Below, piece by piece: positions 58,901-64,000 of a stretch of 64,000 nucleotides of DNA. The stretch comes from an uncultured Clostridia bacterium (GTDB lineage Bacteria; Bacillota; Clostridia; TANB77; CAG-508). The notes under the pieces were generated by a model, which was not told the origin of the DNA, did no database searches, and saw nothing but the letters and a program-made list of their open reading frames with translations. Position 1 is the stretch's first letter, and every line of letters starts with the position of its first letter. The translations under genes and the position numbers were made by a program. The stretch covers positions 1 to 64,000 of the forward strand of contig CANQCU010000005.1 in the NCBI GenBank assembly GCA_947590905.1, written 5' to 3'.

Positions 58901-59658
58901 AATATGATTTAAGTAAGGCTTTCGAAGATGCAGGAGGAGTTCCAAATGTAGAAATATTTAAAAACTTAAAGGCACATGACATAGAGGACTCAATAAATGC
59001 TTTTGCAAAACAAATAGAAGAAGCACAAATAATAATGATACCAGGTGGATTTAGTGCAGGAGATGAGCCTGATGGATCAGGAAAATTCATAGCTTCTGTA
59101 TTTAGGAATCCAAAACTAAAAGAATTAATACATAAGCATTTGAAAGAAAAAGACGGCTTAATGTTAGGTATATGTAATGGATTCCAAGCATTAGTCAAAT
59201 TAGGACTATTGCCTTATGGTGAAATTTTAGACATGACAGACAAAATGCCTACACTTACATTTAATAGTATAGCAAGACACCAATCAATGATGACAACGAC
59301 AAAGGTAACATCAAAATTATCTCCTTGGTTTAATAAAGTAGAACTTGGAGAAGAATTTGTAATACCAATATCACACGGAGAAGGAAGATTTGTTGCAAGT
59401 GATGAAGTATTAAAAGAATTAGAAGAAAATGGACAAATAGCAACACAGTATGTTGATTTAAATGGAAATGCAACATATGACATAAGATATAATCCTAATG
59501 GATCAAAACTTGCGATAGAAGGAATAACAAGTAAAGATGGTAGAATACTTGGAAAGATGGGACACTCAGAAAGAAGCTATACAGGAATAATAAAGAATAT
59601 TCCAGGAAATCCAGATCAAAAGCTATTTGAGTCAGGTGTAGACTATTATAGAGTTTAA
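55936..59658 (+). CDS. purL: Phosphoribosylformylglycinamidine synthase
   Basis: [42 protein letters not shown], glutaminase domain [25 protein letters not shown]. Confidence 0.97.
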   Translation: [1240 protein letters not shown]

Positions 59659-59800
59659 AAATTTGAAAATAATCTAAGTTAATGTTGTACTAATAAAAGA
59701 TAGTAATTATTTGTATAACTTTAACTTAGATTAATTATTATTTGTTATTTAAAATTAAAAAAATAATAAGAAGAACAATAATAAAGGAACTAAAATAGAA

Positions 59801-60460
59801 ATGAGAATTAGATACAAAAAATGGGCAAGACCAGAACTTGAAGCATGCAAATTTTATGTAGATATTCCAGAAGAGCTAAAAGGAAAATGGCATGATTCAT
59901 TTAAAGAAAAAAGAAAAATACATATGGAGCTAGGTTGTGGTAAAGGTGCATTTATTGCAGCCTTAGCTTCATCTAATCTAAACATTAACTATATTGCAGT
60001 TGATATGGTAGATGCAATGCTTGGACTTAGTAAAAGAAATATAGAAAAAGCTTATCAAGACTTAGGAATAGAACCAGAAAATATAATTTTAACAAGGCAT
60101 GATATTGAAAGAATATTACTATTTATGTCAGAAGAAGATGTAGTAGATAGAATATATATAAATTTCTGCAATCCATGGCCAAAGGCTAAACATAAAAAGA
60201 AAAGACTAACACATACGAAACAGCTTATGCTATATAGAACTTTCCTAAAAGATGGTGGAGAAATATATTTCAAAACAGATGATGACGGACTATTTAATGA
60301 AAGCTTTAGATATTTTGAAGAAGCAGGTTTTGAAGTAATCTCTAAAACATACGATTTACATGCAGAAAATATATTTGATGTAAATATAGAAACAGAACAT
60401 GAGAAAATGTATACAGAGGAAGGAAAAAAGATAAAAGCATTAATTGCAGTTAAGAGGTAA
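59801..60460 (+). CDS. trmB: tRNA (guanine-N7-)-methyltransferase
   Basis: MELGCGKGAFI, INFCNPWPKAKHKKKRLTHTKQL, GGEIYFKTDDDGLF. Confidence 0.95.
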   Translation: MRIRYKKWARPELEACKFYVDIPEELKGKWHDSFKEKRKIHMELGCGKGAFIAALASSNLNINYIAVDMVDAMLGLSKRNIEKAYQDLGIEPENIILTRHDIERILLFMSEEDVVDRIYINFCNPWPKAKHKKKRLTHTKQLMLYRTFLKDGGEIYFKTDDDGLFNESFRYFEEAGFEVISKTYDLHAENIFDVNIETEHEKMYTEEGKKIKALIAVKR

Positions 60461-60483
60461 AAGATTATAATTTATAGAAGAAT

Positions 60484-60632
60484 AATAATGTAAATAATTT
60501 AATATTTATAAAGCTGCGTAAGCGATCAAACGTAGCGAAGCGAAGTGCGAAGTGGAGCAATCTACATATAAATTTTTTGATTTGTAGATTGCGACAGCAA
60601 AGCTTAATAAATATTAAATTATTTACATTATT
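60484..60632. repeat. Intergenic palindrome-bounded repeat, copy C
   Basis: Arms AATAATGTAAATAATTTAATATTTATAAAGC / GCTTAATAAATATTAAATTATTTACATTATT around core CTGCGTAAGCGATCAAACGTAGCGAAGCG...GATTGCGACAGCAAAG. Confidence 0.88.
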
Positions 60633-60717
60633 AAGCAATAATTAAATTTAATAAATACTTTTAATAAAATCTCACCTAACTGTTGACATTTATGTAATAT
60701 TATGCTAAAATATTAAA

Positions 60718-60812
60718 CTGTAACCGCATAAGTCAAGGTACATAAAGCCCAATTAAGTTTGGGTACCTATATTTTAAGGTTAGCGAGTATACGAAAAAGG
60801 GAGGTGCTTTCA
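60718..60812 (+). promoter_or_regulatory. Probable ribosomal protein L21 leader
   Basis: CTGTAACCGCATAAGTCAAGGTAC...GGGTACC...GGTTAGCGAGTATACG immediately upstream of rplU. Confidence 0.55.
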
Positions 60813-60814
60813 TA

Positions 60815-61255
60815 ATGTACGCTATAATCGAAACTTGTGGAAAGCAATACAAAGTATCTGAAGGAGATGTAGTATTCTTCGAAAAATTAGATGCTGAAGA
60901 AGGAAAAAAAGTTAAATTTGATAACGTAATCCTTGTATCAGATAATGGAAAAGTAGAAGTTGGAACTCCTTATGTTAAAGGTGCTAAAGTTGAAGGAAAA
61001 GTAATTGCACATGGTAAAGGCAAAAAAATAGTTGTTTTCAAATATAAAGCTAAAAAGAATTATAGAAGAAAACAAGGACACAGACAACCATACACAAAAG
61101 TAGAAATTACATCTGTAAAAGTAGGAGCTGAGAAAAAAGAAACAGAAAGCAAAGTAGAAGCTAAAACAGAGACAAAAACATCAGCTAAAGCAGAAACTAA
61201 GACAGCAGAGAAAAAACCAGCTGAAAAGAAAACAGCTACAAAAAAAGAAGAATAA
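60815..61255 (+). CDS. rplU: 50S ribosomal protein L21 with Lys/Glu/Thr/Ala-rich C-terminal tail
   Basis: [48 protein letters not shown]. Confidence 0.95.
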   Translation: MYAIIETCGKQYKVSEGDVVFFEKLDAEEGKKVKFDNVILVSDNGKVEVGTPYVKGAKVEGKVIAHGKGKKIVVFKYKAKKNYRRKQGHRQPYTKVEITSVKVGAEKKETESKVEAKTETKTSAKAETKTAEKKPAEKKTATKKEE

Positions 61256-61296
61256 TTTCTAATAACATATAAAACTTTAGAAAGGAGAGATTTGCC

Positions 61297-61554
61297 ATGG
61301 CACATAAAAAAGGTCAAGGTAGTGTTAAAAACGGTAGAGATAGTGAATCTAAACGCCTTGGGGTAAAAAGAGCCGACGGTCAATTTGTTCTAGCAGGAAA
61401 TATTTTAATGAGACAAAGAGGAACAAAAATACATCCAGGTACTAATGTTGGAATTGGTAGTGATGACACACTTTATGCAAAAGTAAATGGTGTTGTTAAA
61501 TTTGAAAAATTAGGAAAAGACAAAAAGAAGGTAAGTGTTTACCCAGAAGAATAA
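61297..61554 (+). CDS. rpmA: 50S ribosomal protein L27 (no N-terminal extension)
   Basis: [31 protein letters not shown]. Confidence 0.96.
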   Translation: MAHKKGQGSVKNGRDSESKRLGVKRADGQFVLAGNILMRQRGTKIHPGTNVGIGSDDTLYAKVNGVVKFEKLGKDKKKVSVYPEE

Positions 61555-61559
61555 AAGAA

Positions 61560-61596
61560 ACGCTAGGGCTTTTGATTAGGCTCTAGCGTATTTGCT
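61560..61596 (+). terminator. Terminator-like hairpin
   Basis: ACGCTAGGGCTTTTGATTAGGCTCTAGCGTATTTGCTTTT. Confidence 0.55.
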
Positions 61597-61612
61597 TTTA
61601 AGGAGAAATAAG

Positions 61613-62663
61613 GTGAAGAAAAAAGTATTATTGGGAATGAGTGGAGGAGTAGATAGTTCTACTTCAGCTCTTTTACTACAAAAACAAGGATATGAAGTAA
61701 TAGGAACAACCTTAGAATTATATAGGGGAAGTAGTTGCTGTAATCAAGATACTATTATGGACGCTAAAAAGATATGTAATCAGTTAGGTATTCCTCATTT
61801 TACATATAATTTTAAAGATGAATTCAAAAAATACGTCATAGATGATTTTATTAATTGTTACAAAGAATGTAAAACTCCAAATCCTTGTATAGAATGTAAT
61901 AAGTATATAAAGTTTGATTTAATGTATAAAAAAGCTCAAGAATTAGGATGTGATTATATAGCAACAGGTCATTATGCAAAAATAGGATATAGTAATAAAT
62001 ATGATGAATATGTACTAGAAAAATCAAATGCCGAAAAGAAAGACCAAACTTATTTTTTATATAGTATAAAAAAAGAATTATTACCTAAAATATTATTTCC
62101 ACTTGCAGAATTTAATGATAAATCAGAAATAAGAAAAATTGCAGAAGAAAACGAACTTGCAGTTGCAAAAAAGCCAGATAGTGAAGAAGTTTGTTTTATA
62201 CCAAATAATAATTATGGTAGCTTTTTGGAAAAAAATATGGATACAAAAATCAAATCAGGAAATGTAGTTCTAACAGATGGAACAAAAATTGGAAAACACA
62301 GAGGATTAATATACTATACAGTAGGGCAAAGAAAAGGACTTGGAATTTCTTATGAGAAGCCTATATATGTAATAAAATTAGATAAAGAGAAAAACGAGTT
62401 AGTAGTTGGAACAGAAGAAGAACTTTATCAAAAACAATTAAAGGCTAATGAGTTGAATTTCTTAGTTGATTTTGAAAAATGGGACAAGGAAGTTTTTGCC
62501 AAAATAAGATATAGAGCAAACATAGCAAAAGCAGAAGTAATTTTTGATAAAGATGTATTAGAAGTAAAATTTGAAGAGCCACAAAGAGCGATAACTAAAG
62601 GACAATCAGTAGTATTTTATGATAAAGAAGGAGTAGTTCTTCGGTGGCGGAAAAATAATGTAA
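61613..62663 (+). CDS. mnmA: tRNA-specific 2-thiouridylase MnmA, one C-GGT +1 site near C-terminus
   Basis: LLGMSGGVDSSTSALLL, GHYAKIGY, HRGLIYYTVGQRKGLG; removing C62642 gives GVVLGGGKIM* ending before mscL. Confidence 0.94.
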
Positions 62664-62687
62664 AAGTAAAAATAGGAGGAAAAAAAC

Positions 62688-63233
62688 ATGTCATTATTAA
62701 AGGAATTTAAAGAATTTGCAATGAAAGGAAATGTAATAGAATTAGCAGTAGGTGTTGTAATAGGAGGAGCTTTTCAACAAATAGTAAACTCATTAGTAAA
62801 TGATGTTATAATGCCATTTACAGCAATATTTACAGGAAGTGTACATTATTCAGAATGGGTTATATCAATTGGAAATGGTGCAGTACAAATAGGAATAGGT
62901 TCATTTATAAACGCAGTTATAAACTTTTTAATAGTAGCATTTTCAATATTTATAGCTTTAAAATATATCAATAAATTAAATAGAAAACTAGAGGAAATAA
63001 ATAAGGAAACAATTAGCAAAATATCAAAGAAAGCAAAAAAGGCTAAAAAGCAATTAGAAAAAAATTCAGAAGGAAAAATGGAAGAAAAAGTAGAACAACA
63101 AGTAGAAGAAGTAAAAGTGGAACCAAGCACAAAAGTATGTCCTTATTGCTTATCAGAAATACCATATAAAGCAGTAAAATGTGCACATTGTGCATCAGAT
63201 TTAACAGAAAATACTATAGAAGAAGCAAAATAA
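62688..63233 (+). CDS. mscL: Large-conductance mechanosensitive channel with C-terminal zinc ribbon
   Basis: MSLLKEFKEFAMKGNVIELAVGVVIGGAFQQIVNSLVNDVIMP; CPYCLSEIPYKAVKCAHC. Confidence 0.92.
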   Translation: MSLLKEFKEFAMKGNVIELAVGVVIGGAFQQIVNSLVNDVIMPFTAIFTGSVHYSEWVISIGNGAVQIGIGSFINAVINFLIVAFSIFIALKYINKLNRKLEEINKETISKISKKAKKAKKQLEKNSEGKMEEKVEQQVEEVKVEPSTKVCPYCLSEIPYKAVKCAHCASDLTENTIEEAK

Positions 63234-63326
63234 ACTATTATTCTTATGTATAAGAATAAATTTTATATAAAAACGAGAAATTATTGCATAATTATTGAAA
63301 ATTTAAAACAAGTTATTATATAATAA

Positions 63327-64000
<674 letters not shown>

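Overview
64 kb of a low-GC, Clostridia-like chromosome, mostly housekeeping genes: dapF-dapL, ftsK/spoIIIE, ylxM-ffh-rpsP-khpA-rimM-trmD-rplS, uvrA, valS, trmL-ruvA-rarA, infC-rpmI-rplT, remA-rpoZ-gmk, hisS, pheS-pheT, radA-disA, purL, trmB, rplU-rpmA-mnmA-mscL-tgt. Main observation: at least 16 apparently native genes, several expected to be essential (pheS, rimM, mnmA, tgt, uvrA, radA, disA), are interrupted in the ORF track. Every interruption is the same event: one extra C directly in front of an in-phase glycine codon (C-GGA, C-GGT or C-GGC). I count 26 such sites. Removing that single C restores the conserved protein each time, and in each case the residue recovered is a Gly, often a family-conserved one. 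In my hand scan the native genes contain no in-phase CGG read as arginine, while out-of-phase CGG (NNC GGN, NCG GNN) is common and harmless. This points to pervasive +1 frameshifting or quadruplet decoding (CGGN -> Gly) at an otherwise unassigned CGG codon, not to sequencing error or pseudogenisation. Three genes of different codon style (an FtsH-like gene, and small ORFs at 30992 and 41471) contain 5 ordinary in-phase CGG(Arg) codons, so they look foreign or follow another rule. Other notable items: an L,D-transpeptidase with an in-frame TGA where Trp is expected; a three-copy intergenic element with a conserved core and copy-specific complementary arms; two other GC-rich structured intergenic elements; an Asn-rich microORF; likely non-AUG starts; and long charged tails on L19 and L21. 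No tRNA, rRNA, CRISPR array or transposase gene was recognised.
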